Source: VRUE01 sp963698085
Lineage (GTDB): Bacteria > Actinomycetota > Thermoleophilia > Solirubrobacterales > 70-9
Assembly: GCA_963698085.1 (NCBI GenBank)
Contig: OY969122.1
Location: forward strand, 620,001-684,000
Reading direction: 5' to 3'
DNA length: 64,000 nucleotides
Part shown: piece by piece, positions 41,890-49,561 of the stretch
Position numbering within the stretch: position 1 is the stretch's first letter
Layout: each line of letters begins with the position of its first letter
Notes under the pieces: model-generated
The model's database searches: none
The model's input: only the letters and a program-made list of their open reading frames with translations
What the model was told of the DNA's origin: nothing
Made by a program: the position numbers and the translations under genes

Positions 41890-42354
41890 ATGAAACAGCT
41901 GAGGCCCCACAACTCACTGCTGGCTGTCCTGATCGCGCTCGCCACGGTCGGTGCCGGGGTTGGATGCGGCGGGAGCGACGCGCGGGAGCTCTCCACCACG
42001 TCGATGACCAAGGCGGAGTTCGCCGACCAGGTAGAAGCGATCTGTTCCCGCGGTCGCCGCGAAGCGCTCCGCTATCGATCAGTCAGCGAAGGTGAACTCC
42101 AAGGAGACGCCCTGATTGCAACCATCCAAGACACCCTACTGCCCTCTATCGCCGAGGCGATAGAGGAAATCTACGAGCTGGGAGCCCCGGCCGACGAGAT
42201 GGAGCAAACGGAGACCCTCCTGGTCGCGATGCAGCGAGGGGTGGACAGAGGGGAAGGTCTTGAGAGTCCGACGGTGGAGAAAATCGAAGACCTTTTTGCC
42301 CCTTCGGGACGACTGGCCCGCAAGGCCGGCCTCGTCAGCTGTATCTACGGCTAA
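41890..42354 (+). CDS. Small lipoprotein, three-cysteine family
   Basis: A 154-residue protein: signal peptide followed by lipobox GVGCG near residue 25, MTKAEFADQVEAICSRGRREALRYR, IEEIYELGAPADEMEQTETLLVAMQRGVDRG, ARKAGLVSCIYG. The two mature cysteines flank the domain, so a single disulfide would close it. It follows copy H by 11 bp on the same strand. The 24887 protein shares the IC, ELGAP, AMQxGV and GLVxC blocks. Confidence 0.82.
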   Translation: MKQLRPHNSLLAVLIALATVGAGVGCGGSDARELSTTSMTKAEFADQVEAICSRGRREALRYRSVSEGELQGDALIATIQDTLLPSIAEAIEEIYELGAPADEMEQTETLLVAMQRGVDRGEGLESPTVEKIEDLFAPSGRLARKAGLVSCIYG

Positions 42355-42387
42355 GGAACCCTCGCGTCGCGGCCGATAAAGGTCGCG

Positions 42388-43494
42388 ATGTTCGAGATCG
42401 ACTCAGCTTTGCGCACCCTCGTCGAGCGGGGCGGCTCCGACCTGCACGTGAAAGTGGCAGCGCCGCCGACGATCCGCCTGCACGGCGAGCTGACGCCGCT
42501 GGAGGGCCACGAGCCGCTCAGCGGCGAGGACACCGAGAGGGCCTTCCACGACATTGCCGAGGTACGTTCGGTGACCGAATTCGAGGAGGAAGGCGAGGCC
42601 GACTTCTCCTACGCGATCCCCGGCCTCTCGCGCTTCCGCGTCAACACCTTCAAACAGCGCGGCTCAACCTCGATCGTCTGCCGCGCAATCCCCTTCGAAA
42701 TCCGCTCGGTCGAGGAGCTGGGGCTACCCGAGGTGGTCACCAACCTGGCCGAGGAGCAGCGCGGCATCATCCTCGTCACCGGTACCACCGGCTCGGGCAA
42801 GAGCACGACCCTGGCGGCGATGATCGACCACATCAACCGCACTCGGGCGCACCACATCGTCACGCTCGAGGACCCGATCGAGTACCTGCACGAGGACAAA
42901 GGCTCGATCGTCAACCAGCGCGAGGTCGGCTCCGACACCAACAGCTTCGCCCGCGCGATGCGGCGCGTCCTGCGCCAGGACCCCGACGTGATCCTGATTG
43001 GCGAGATGCGCGACGAGGAGACTGTGCGTACCGCGCTTTCGGCGGCCGAGACGGGCCACCTTGTCCTCTCGACCGTCCACACCCTCGACGCGACCGAGAC
43101 GATCAACCGCATCATCGACTTCTTCCCGCCGCACTTGCAGCACCAGGCGCGGGTGATGCTCGCCTCGACCCTGAAGGGGGCGATCGCCCAGCGGCTCGTC
43201 CCCGACATCAGCGGCGAGGGTCGTGTCCCGGCCTCCGAGGTGTTGGTCGTCACCGGCCGCGTCCAAGATCTGATCCTCAACCCTGAGGAGACCGGCAAGA
43301 TCACCGAGGTGATCGCCGAAGGCGAGTACTACGGCATGCGCACCTTCGACCAGTCGCTGCTGGGTTATGTGATGGAGGGCAAGGTCGCCGAGCAGGTGGC
43401 CCTCGACTACGCCTCCAGCCCGCACGACTTCAAGCTGATGCTGGCCGCCGGCGGCCAGCGCGCCAGCGGCATTGAGCAGCTCGAGAGCGCCTAA
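42388..43494 (+). CDS. pilT: PilT-type twitching/secretion ATPase
   Basis: A 368-residue hexameric ATPase of the PilT group. N-terminal PAS-like domain (GGSDLHVKVAAPPTIRLHGEL), Walker A GTTGSGKST, Asp box LEDPIEYLH, Walker B VILIGEMRDEET, His box HLVLSTVHT, and the PilT-type YYGMRTFDQSLL near the end. The AIRNLIRE retraction motif of model PilT reads VQDLILNPEE here. It normally powers type IV pilus retraction. No other pilus gene is in the window; it stands between the two six-cysteine/lipoprotein pairs. Confidence 0.92.
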   Translation: MFEIDSALRTLVERGGSDLHVKVAAPPTIRLHGELTPLEGHEPLSGEDTERAFHDIAEVRSVTEFEEEGEADFSYAIPGLSRFRVNTFKQRGSTSIVCRAIPFEIRSVEELGLPEVVTNLAEEQRGIILVTGTTGSGKSTTLAAMIDHINRTRAHHIVTLEDPIEYLHEDKGSIVNQREVGSDTNSFARAMRRVLRQDPDVILIGEMRDEETVRTALSAAETGHLVLSTVHTLDATETINRIIDFFPPHLQHQARVMLASTLKGAIAQRLVPDISGEGRVPASEVLVVTGRVQDLILNPEETGKITEVIAEGEYYGMRTFDQSLLGYVMEGKVAEQVALDYASSPHDFKLMLAAGGQRASGIEQLESA

Positions 43495-43537
43495 GTTCGC
43501 CGAAGCAGCACGCTCGCGATTGCTTTAAGTTTCTTTC

Positions 43538-44224
43538 ATGCTCTGTAGGAGTCGTGCCTTTTTGCTCGTTTTTGCGACTGCTCTCTCGATCGGCGGCCTG
43601 CTTGCATCGGTTGCGGCAGCGAAAGTGGCTTTCAAGACGCCCCCGTCGGCGGTTCTGCAGGGAACGACCTTGACGGCGGACGTGGTGACCGTCGGGGGTA
43701 TCGACATTGAATGCAAGGAGGTAACTTTCGACGGAGCGCTTCGCGATGCGAAAACGCTCGAGTTGGAGCCGGTCTTCGACGATTGCTCCGCGAAGGCGTT
43801 CGCCGGGCTGCCCGCCAAGTTCGTGATGAGCGGATGCGTCTACGTGGTCCACCCCGTCGAGGAGATGGGCGGGGGCGAACGCTGGCGAGCTTCCGTCGAT
43901 ATCGAGTGTCCGGGCGAATACACCCTTGAATGGCACGTTTACGAAACCGAGGCGAAATTCGCAGCAGGGTGGGCGATGTGCACGCCAGTACTGCTGCCTC
44001 AGACTGACATCGGGCGGGCTGTGCTGACTAATCTGGGCGGCTCCCGAGGCAAAGTCTCGATCCGCTGGGATCTCACTGAGATCACATATAAGGCCTACGG
44101 ATTGCCGCTGTTCTGCGGATCGGTTTTCGGCGCGACGAAGCATGGCGCCACTTATCGAGGTGACGCCGTCATCGGGGCCGAGACCTACGGCGGAAAACCC
44201 GCGGACCTGAGCTTGAGAGATTGA
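43538..44224 (+). CDS. Six-cysteine exported protein, divergent copy I
   Basis: A 228-residue exported protein: signal MLCRSRAFLLVFATALSIGGLLASVAAA. Mature cysteines lie in IECK, DDCS, SGCVY, IECPG, AMCT and LFCGS, the family order. FDDCSAKAFAGLPAKFVMSGC parallels YDCRAKVLSGLPADFYHDYAC of copy H, and IRWDLTEI parallels VRWDLREF. H and I form a sub-family with GLPA and RWDL marks absent from A-F. Its stop overlaps the TTG start of the lipoprotein gene by 4 nt (TTGA). Confidence 0.8.
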   Translation: MLCRSRAFLLVFATALSIGGLLASVAAAKVAFKTPPSAVLQGTTLTADVVTVGGIDIECKEVTFDGALRDAKTLELEPVFDDCSAKAFAGLPAKFVMSGCVYVVHPVEEMGGGERWRASVDIECPGEYTLEWHVYETEAKFAAGWAMCTPVLLPQTDIGRAVLTNLGGSRGKVSIRWDLTEITYKAYGLPLFCGSVFGATKHGATYRGDAVIGAETYGGKPADLSLRD

Positions 44225-44724
44225 AACGCTTGAAGGGGACGACGGTGGTTAGACGATCTCTAGTCCCACTCTTGGTAATCGGGTGCTTTGCCCTTACCTG
44301 GGGCGGCTGCGGGGAGAGCGAGACCGAGGCCATAACCGAAAACGACAAGGCCTCACCGCCGCCACTCGCTCAGTCAAAGTTCGTCAAACAGGCCGAAGCA
44401 ATCTGTGCGCGCGGCAGGCTGCGAGGCCTTCGCTTCGATCTCAGTCTCGGCGGAGAATCGGAAAGGGAGGCGTTCACGAGAGGACTGGAAGACGCTCTCC
44501 TGCCGGCACTCCAAGAAGTGATTGACGAACTTTCCGCGCTGAATGCGCCTCCCGGCGAGGAGAGTCAGATTGATGAGTTGCTCGGCGACTTACAGAAAGC
44601 GGTCAACCAGGCAAACGCACTCAAAAAGCCGACCATGGTCGCGATTAATGACCTGTTGGACAAGCCGGGTAGGCTCGCCCGACAGCTCGGACTCGAATCC
44701 TGCGTGTATGGCGAAGTGACCTAA
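44221..44724 (+). CDS. Small lipoprotein, three-cysteine family
   Basis: A 167-residue protein with TTG start overlapping the previous stop. Signal and lipobox GGCG near residue 29, then QSKFVKQAEAICARGRLRGLRF, IDELSALNAPPGEESQIDELLGDLQKAVNQ, ARQLGLESCVYG. Same block order as 41890 and 24887. Its stop codon overlaps the stop of the convergent peroxiredoxin gene (44721-44724). Confidence 0.82.
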   Translation: MKRLKGTTVVRRSLVPLLVIGCFALTWGGCGESETEAITENDKASPPPLAQSKFVKQAEAICARGRLRGLRFDLSLGGESEREAFTRGLEDALLPALQEVIDELSALNAPPGEESQIDELLGDLQKAVNQANALKKPTMVAINDLLDKPGRLARQLGLESCVYGEVT

Positions 44725-45011
44725 GCCGACGCCAGCTCGGCGAGCAGGGTGAAGTCAAGATCGAACTTGTCGGTGAACTTCTTCACCGCGGCGACCTCGT
44801 CGGGTGAGACGCCGATCACGCGGGCACCCGCCTTCGCGTAGTCGGGGCCGCGGTCGCGCACGCCGCAGGCCTGGGTCGTGCAGCCGGGGGTATCGGCGCG
44901 GGGATAGAAGTAGAGGACAACGGTCTCGCCGCGCAGGTCGGAGAGGGTCAGCTCCTCGCCGTCCTGGTCGGGCAGGGTGAAGTCGGGGGCAGCCTTGCCT
45001 GCTGCGAGCAT
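44721..45011 (-). pseudogene. bcp: Thioredoxin-dependent peroxiredoxin (Bcp type), 3'-truncated
   Basis: A 96-residue product with the N-terminal AhpC/TSA fold: APDFTLPDQDGEELTLSDLRG, VVLYFYPRADTPGCTTQACGVRD (peroxidatic and resolving cysteines five apart, as in Bcp), and GARVIGVSPDEVAAVKKFTDKFDLDFTLL. Family members run to about 150 residues. This one stops right after LDFTLLAELASA, losing the last strands and helix, and the break coincides with the end of the lipoprotein gene. It may be inactive or unstable. RBS not checked beyond the purine-rich CCGACGATG start region. Confidence 0.75.
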
Positions 45012-45020
45012 CGTCGGCCC

Positions 45021-45359
45021 TCAGTCCTCGCGGCCGGGCTCCTGGCCGTCCTCGTCCTCGTCGAGCTCCTCGTCGCCCTGTTCGAGCGCGGTTTCGGAAA
45101 CCGATCCGCTCGAGCCGGGGTGGTAGTGGGTCTGGAAGTGCTCCAGCGCCCGGTCGCGGCGATCCTCGTCCACCGGCACGTCATCGGAGATCCGCACCCA
45201 GTCGGCACCCTCGTAGTCCTCGAGGTTGAAGACCTCCTGGTCGAGCGAGACCGAGTCGTCGACCACGACGAGCACCTCGGTCTGCGGATTGAAGTAGGTC
45301 CCGGGCTGGTTGAGCAGCTCCTCAACCTCGTAAAGGTTCTCGCGGTCGGCGGCCATCAA
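45021..45359 (-). CDS. Acidic protein of unknown function
   Basis: A 112-residue soluble acidic protein with ENLYEVEELLNQPGTYFNPQTEVLVVVDDSVSLD, then FNLEDYEGADWVRISDDVPVDED and an Asp/Glu-rich tail (EELDEDEDGQEPGRED). No known domain. It lies 10 bp upstream of the truncated peroxiredoxin gene on the same strand, so probably co-transcribed. Confidence 0.72.
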   Translation of the reverse strand: MMAADRENLYEVEELLNQPGTYFNPQTEVLVVVDDSVSLDQEVFNLEDYEGADWVRISDDVPVDEDRRDRALEHFQTHYHPGSSGSVSETALEQGDEELDEDEDGQEPGRED

Positions 45360-45366
45360 CTCGATC

Positions 45367-45816
45367 CTACAAATCTGCGAGCTGGCGCTCTATCTCGGCC
45401 TCGACCTCAAGCGGCTCCTCGCCGCGACGCATGCGCCGTTCGTTACGGGCGACGACGAGTTGGCGCACCTCGGCGCGCAGCTTTTCGTCGATCGCCGGCC
45501 CGGCGGCACCAGGGGAATCGAGCAGGCGCGTGACCTCGGCCTCGACATCGAGCGCCGCTTCGCCGCGCTGCTGGCGCCGGTAGGACTTCGCCTCCAGCAT
45601 CTGCCGTGCCTCGGCCTCCTGCAGCTTGCGATCGACCGGGGGGTCGGGCTGGGCGAGTCGGCTCGGCGGCGGCATCTCCTGCTCGATCGCGAACCGACCT
45701 TTGCCGACGCTCTGCCAAAGCGGGCCGGTGCGGGCGAAGGCAATCAGAGCGACGGGCAGGGCGATCAGCGTGATCAGCATGAGCACGAAGCCAGCCTGGA
45801 TGTCGAGCAGAGCCAT
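45367..45816 (-). CDS. Small membrane protein with charged helical tail
   Basis: About 149 residues from ATG 45816 (MALLDIQAGF); a TTG at 45822 is possible. One membrane helix (FVLMLITLIALPVALIAF), then a soluble region with two similar segments (EARQMLEAKSYRRQQRGEAALDVEAEVTRLL and EVRQLVVARNERRMRRGEEPLEVEAEIERQL), an internal duplication of about 31 residues. No named family. Eight bp upstream of the acidic protein gene. Confidence 0.75.
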   Translation of the reverse strand: MALLDIQAGFVLMLITLIALPVALIAFARTGPLWQSVGKGRFAIEQEMPPPSRLAQPDPPVDRKLQEAEARQMLEAKSYRRQQRGEAALDVEAEVTRLLDSPGAAGPAIDEKLRAEVRQLVVARNERRMRRGEEPLEVEAEIERQLADL

Positions 45817-45854
45817 CGCCAACCCAGCCTACATCCGCTACCCTTTGGCGCTGG

Positions 45855-45870
45855 TTGACTGACCAGTCAA
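45855..45870. promoter_or_regulatory. TetR-type operator upstream of acyl-CoA dehydrogenase
   Basis: TTGACTGACCAGTCAA, a near-perfect 16-bp palindrome (TTGACTG/CAGTCAA) of the shape bound by TetR-family fatty-acid regulators, 36 bp before the dehydrogenase start. Confidence 0.65.
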
Positions 45871-45906
45871 TCGGCCCCTCCCACCGAGAAAAAGGAGCTT
45901 CGTGCA

Positions 45907-47136
45907 GTGGTTGACTTCACCCTGACCGACGAGCAGAAGGATCTGCAAGAGCTGGCGCACAACTTCGCGGAGAAAGAGATCCGCAAGGTCGCCTGGGAGC
46001 ACGACAAAGAGGGAACCTGGCCCCAGGAGATCATCGACAAGGCCTGGGAGGTGGGGTTGATGAACACCCACATCCCCGAGGCCTACGGCGGTCCCGGCCT
46101 CGACTATCTCTCTGGCTGCTTGATCGAGGAGGAGATGGGCTGGGGTTGCTCGGGCATCGGCACCTCGCTAATGGCCAACGGCCTCGCCTCCGCCCCGATC
46201 GCCCTCGGCGGCTCCGAGGAGACCAAGAAGAAGTACCTCGGGATGCTGACCGAAGACAAGAAGCTCGCCTCCTTCTGCCTGACCGAGCCCGATGCCGGCT
46301 CCGACGTCTCCGGGATGAAGACCCGCGCCGTCAAGAAGGGCGACAAGTACGTCATCACCGGCTCCAAGTGCTTCATCACCAACGGCAGCTACGCCGACTA
46401 CTTCACGGTCTACGCCAAGACCGATCCCGAGGCCGGCCACCGCGGGATCAGCGCCTTCGTCGTCGACGCCGACCTCCCCGGGGTCACCGTCGACAAGAAG
46501 GAGGACAAGATGGGCCAGCGGGCATCCAACACCGCGACCATCTCCTTCGACGAAGTCGAGATCCCGGCCGAGAACCTGATCGGCGAGGAGAACAAGGGTT
46601 TCAAGCTGGCGATGATGACCCTCGACCGCACCCGCCCGGGCGTCTCGGCTATGGCCGTCGGCATCGGCCGCGCCGCCTTCGAGTACGCAGCCGAGTATTC
46701 GAAAGAAAGGGTTCAGTTCGGTGTGCCGATCGCGATGCACCAGGCGATCCAGTTCATGATCGCCGACATGGCGACCAAGGTCGACGCCGGCCGCCTGCTG
46801 GTCTGGAACTCGGCGGTCCTACTCGACCAGGGCAAGCGCAACACGCTCGTCTCCTCCGAGGCGAAGCGCTTCGCCGCCGACTCGGCGATGGAGATCACCG
46901 TCGACGCCGTGCAGGTCTACGGCGGCTACGGCTTCATCAAGGAGTACCCAGTGGAGAAACTGATGCGCGACGCGAAGATCATGCAGCTGTACGAGGGCAC
47001 CAGCCAGATCCAGCGCCTGGTGATCGCCAAAGAAGTGCTGCTGCCGCGCAACGTCGATGAGCCCACTCCGGAGGCCGAAGCGCAGGCCAAGGCGTCCGAG
47101 GGCAGCCAAGCCGAGCAGGCCGCGGCAACGGTCTAA
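45907..47136 (+). CDS. Acyl-CoA dehydrogenase
   Basis: A 409-residue flavoenzyme of the short/medium-chain group, GTG start with AAAGGAG 9 nt upstream. FAD and substrate motifs: CLTEPDAGSDVSGMKT, YVITGSKCFITNG, MGQRASNTATISFDEVEIP, RVQFGVPIAMHQAIQFMIADM, QVYGGYGFIKEYPVEKLMRDAKIMQLYEGTSQIQR, with the catalytic Glu in YEGT. It performs the first step of beta-oxidation or a branched-chain equivalent. A short Glu/Ala-rich tail (EAEAQAKASEGS) is unusual for the family. The palindrome upstream implies acyl-CoA-responsive control. Confidence 0.93.
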   Translation: MVDFTLTDEQKDLQELAHNFAEKEIRKVAWEHDKEGTWPQEIIDKAWEVGLMNTHIPEAYGGPGLDYLSGCLIEEEMGWGCSGIGTSLMANGLASAPIALGGSEETKKKYLGMLTEDKKLASFCLTEPDAGSDVSGMKTRAVKKGDKYVITGSKCFITNGSYADYFTVYAKTDPEAGHRGISAFVVDADLPGVTVDKKEDKMGQRASNTATISFDEVEIPAENLIGEENKGFKLAMMTLDRTRPGVSAMAVGIGRAAFEYAAEYSKERVQFGVPIAMHQAIQFMIADMATKVDAGRLLVWNSAVLLDQGKRNTLVSSEAKRFAADSAMEITVDAVQVYGGYGFIKEYPVEKLMRDAKIMQLYEGTSQIQRLVIAKEVLLPRNVDEPTPEAEAQAKASEGSQAEQAAATV

Positions 47137-47157
47137 AACACAGCCACGGGCTGCAGA

Positions 47158-47196
47158 TTGATGGATTGTCCCCACTCCACGGGGACAATCCATCAA
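47158..47196. terminator. Perfect 16-bp inverted repeat between convergent genes
   Basis: TTGATGGATTGTCCCC, loop ACTCCAC, GGGGACAATCCATCAA. No T tract follows. Its position between the stops at 47136 and 47212 suggests a bidirectional terminator, but the long exact stem is unusual. Confidence 0.65.
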
Positions 47197-47211
47197 TTGA
47201 CCTCCGCCGAG

Positions 47212-49041
47212 CTAAGCGACGTGAGCGCCCTGGCGGGCGATCTTCTGGCGCTTGGTTTTGTCGAGCTCGACCTTGCGCAGGCGGATTGAGTCGGGCGTCA
47301 CTTCGACGCACTCGTCGTCGCGCAGGAACTCCAACGCGGCTTCGAGCGAGAGGCGTTTTGCCGGTGAGAGGCGGACCAGGACCTCGGCGCTGGCGGCGCG
47401 CATGTTGGTCTGCTGCTTTTCCTTGATCGCGTTGACGTCGAGGTCGTCGGCGCGGCTGTTCTCGCCGACGATCATCCCCTCGTAGACCTCTTCGCCCGGG
47501 CCGACGAAGAGCGTGCCGCGGTCCTGCAGGCTCATCAACGCGTAGGCGGCGCTCGACCCGCGCCTGTCAGCGACGAGCGAGCCGGTCGGGCGGGTGCGCA
47601 GCTCCCCAGCCCAGGGCTCCCAACGGTCGAAGACGTGGTGCATGATGCCGGCGCCACGGGTCTCGGTGAGGAACTCGGTGCGCAGGCCGATCAGGCCGCG
47701 GGCCGGGACTAGGTAGTCCATCCGCACCCAGCCGGTCGAGTGGTTGACCATGTGGTCGAGGCGACCCTTGCGTCCGGCGAGCAGCTGAGTGACGACGCCG
47801 ACATGCTCCTCTGGCACGTCGATCGCCAGGCGTTCGACTGGCTCGCAGAGCTCGCCGTCGATCTCACGGGTGAGGACACGTGGCTGGCCGGCGGTCAGCT
47901 CGAAGCCTTCGCGGCGCATCAGCTCCAGCAAGATGACCAGCTGCAGCTCACCCCGTCCCTGTACCTCCCACGCATCGGGCCGGTCGGTGTCGGTGACGCG
48001 GATCGAGACGTTGCCGACCAGCTCGGCATCGAGCCGGTCGCGGACCTGACGCGCGGTCAGCTTGCTGCCCTCGGTGCCCGCCAGCGGCGAGGTGTTGATC
48101 CCGACGACCATCGAGAGCGACGGCTCATCAACGGTGATCACCGGCAGCGGGCGCGAGTCCTCAGGGTCGGCCAGGGTCTCACCGATCGTCACCTCCGGCA
48201 GGCCGGCGACGGCGATGATCTCCCCCGGTCCGGCCTCATCGGCGGCGACCCGGTCAAGCGCCTCGGTCACGTAAAGCTCCGAGATCGTCGCCCGCTCGAT
48301 GCTGCCGTCGGCTCGGCACCAGGCGATCGGCTGTCCGTTGCGAACTGCCCCGTGGTGAACCCGGCAGAGTGCCAGGCGGCCGACGTAAGGATCGGCATCG
48401 AGGTTGGTGACGAGGGCCTGGAACGGGTGCTCTGGGTCGTATTCCGGCGCCGGAATTCGCTCCAACATCAAGTCCATCAAGGGCGAGAGGTCGGTGCCCT
48501 CAACTCCTTCTTCCAATGCCGCCCAGCCAGCTTTGGCGTTGGTGTAGACGATCGGGAAATCGACCTGCTCGTCGTCGGCATCGAGGTCGAGGAAGAGCTC
48601 GTAGACCTCGTCGACGACCTCGGCGATGCGGGCGTCGGGCCGGTCGACCTTGTTGACAACGAGAATTACCGGCAGCTTCGCCTCCAGCGCCTTGCGCAGG
48701 ACGAAGCGGGTCTGGGGCAGCGGGCCCTCGGAGGCATCAACCAGCAACAGCACTCCGTCCACCATCGTCAGCCCGCGCTCGACCTCGCCGCCAAAATCGG
48801 CGTGCCCCGGCGTGTCGATGATGTTGAGCTTGACGCCGTCGTAGTTGACGGTCGTGTTCTTAGCGAGGATCGTGATCCCCTTCTCGCGCTCGAGATCCAT
48901 CGAGTCCATCACCCGCTCGGCCACGTCCTGTCCCTTGCGGAAGGCGCCGCTCTGCCACAGCATCGCGTCGACCAGCGTCGTCTTGCCGTGGTCGACGTGG
49001 GCGATGATCGCGATATTCCTCAAGTCGTCTCGGGTGGTCAT
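47212..49041 (-). CDS. typA: Ribosome-associated GTPase TypA/BipA
   Basis: About 609 residues from ATG 49041 (MTTRDDLRNIAIIAHVDHG). GTPase motifs: AHVDHGKTTL (G1), EREKGITI (G2), DTPGHADF (G3), NKVDR (G4). Domain 2, the EF-G-like domains 3 and 5 (RGELQLVILLELMRREGFEL, GRKGRLDHMVNHSTGWVRMDYLVPARGLIGLRTEF) and the TypA C-terminal domain (GMIVGENSRADDLDVN, KEKQQTNMR) follow. Length and motifs match TypA rather than LepA. It acts on the ribosome in stress and cold adaptation; cspA lies just upstream on the same strand, separated by a terminator. Confidence 0.95.
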   Translation of the reverse strand: MTTRDDLRNIAIIAHVDHGKTTLVDAMLWQSGAFRKGQDVAERVMDSMDLEREKGITILAKNTTVNYDGVKLNIIDTPGHADFGGEVERGLTMVDGVLLLVDASEGPLPQTRFVLRKALEAKLPVILVVNKVDRPDARIAEVVDEVYELFLDLDADDEQVDFPIVYTNAKAGWAALEEGVEGTDLSPLMDLMLERIPAPEYDPEHPFQALVTNLDADPYVGRLALCRVHHGAVRNGQPIAWCRADGSIERATISELYVTEALDRVAADEAGPGEIIAVAGLPEVTIGETLADPEDSRPLPVITVDEPSLSMVVGINTSPLAGTEGSKLTARQVRDRLDAELVGNVSIRVTDTDRPDAWEVQGRGELQLVILLELMRREGFELTAGQPRVLTREIDGELCEPVERLAIDVPEEHVGVVTQLLAGRKGRLDHMVNHSTGWVRMDYLVPARGLIGLRTEFLTETRGAGIMHHVFDRWEPWAGELRTRPTGSLVADRRGSSAAYALMSLQDRGTLFVGPGEEVYEGMIVGENSRADDLDVNAIKEKQQTNMRAASAEVLVRLSPAKRLSLEAALEFLRDDECVEVTPDSIRLRKVELDKTKRQKIARQGAHVA

Positions 49042-49075
49042 CTCGCAGGCAGGGTAGGGAGCGTCGGGCAAAGAA

Positions 49076-49098
49076 GAGGCCCGCCGGAGGCGGGCCTC
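49076..49098 (-). terminator. Intrinsic terminator of cspA
   Basis: GAGGCCCGCC / GGCGGGCCTC with a three-base loop, followed on the minus strand by TTCTTT. Confidence 0.85.
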
Positions 49099-49122
49099 GG
49101 CACAGCTAAGAGCGGTGCGACG

Positions 49123-49329
49123 CTACGAGGTCTGCTGGACGCTCGCGGCGGCCGGGCCCTTGGGGCCTTCCTCGGACTCGTAGCTCACCTTGGATCCCTC
49201 GGTCAGGGACTTGAAGCCCTCACCCAGGATCGCGCTGTGATGAACGAAGACGTCCTTCGAGCCGTCATCGGGAGTAATGAACCCGTAGCCCTTGTCGTCG
49301 CTGAACCACTTGACAGTTCCAGTTGGCAT
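49123..49329 (-). CDS. cspA: Cold-shock protein
   Basis: A 68-residue OB-fold protein with RNP1 (KGYGFITP) and RNP2 (VFVHHSAI), start MPTGTVKWF, GGAGG 9 nt upstream. It binds single-stranded RNA/DNA as an RNA chaperone. The leader holds a strong stem-loop (49343-49376), typical of regulated csp mRNAs. Monocistronic. Confidence 0.95.
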   Translation of the reverse strand: MPTGTVKWFSDDKGYGFITPDDGSKDVFVHHSAILGEGFKSLTEGSKVSYESEEGPKGPAAASVQQTS

Positions 49330-49342
49330 GCAATTGCCTCCA

Positions 49343-49376
49343 CTTCATGTGCTGCGAACGCGGCACATGCAGTGAA
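49343..49376 (-). promoter_or_regulatory. Stem-loop in cspA leader
   Basis: CTTCATGTGC pairs with GCACATG(CAGTG)AAG around a GC-rich loop just upstream of the RBS. Possibly a temperature-sensitive structure; not proven. Confidence 0.45.
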
Positions 49377-49561
49377 GCAACGACGCGAGCGCTAGACACA
49401 ACTTTTGCCGGTTCTTCCGGCCTAACGCGAGGACCGTAGCAGGGTCTGCTGCCCGGAGGCGCGCCGAAGCGCCAGAGGCGTTCTGGTGTTCCTTATCTAC
49501 GTCATAGACGTATAAGGCCACCTTGAGACCCAACCGCTACCAGCCGATACCGTAAATCGTG

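Noticed and set aside
47740..49395. 551-codon frame antisense to typA
   Set aside because: TypA on the other strand is unmistakable; this frame has no motif and runs through cspA too.
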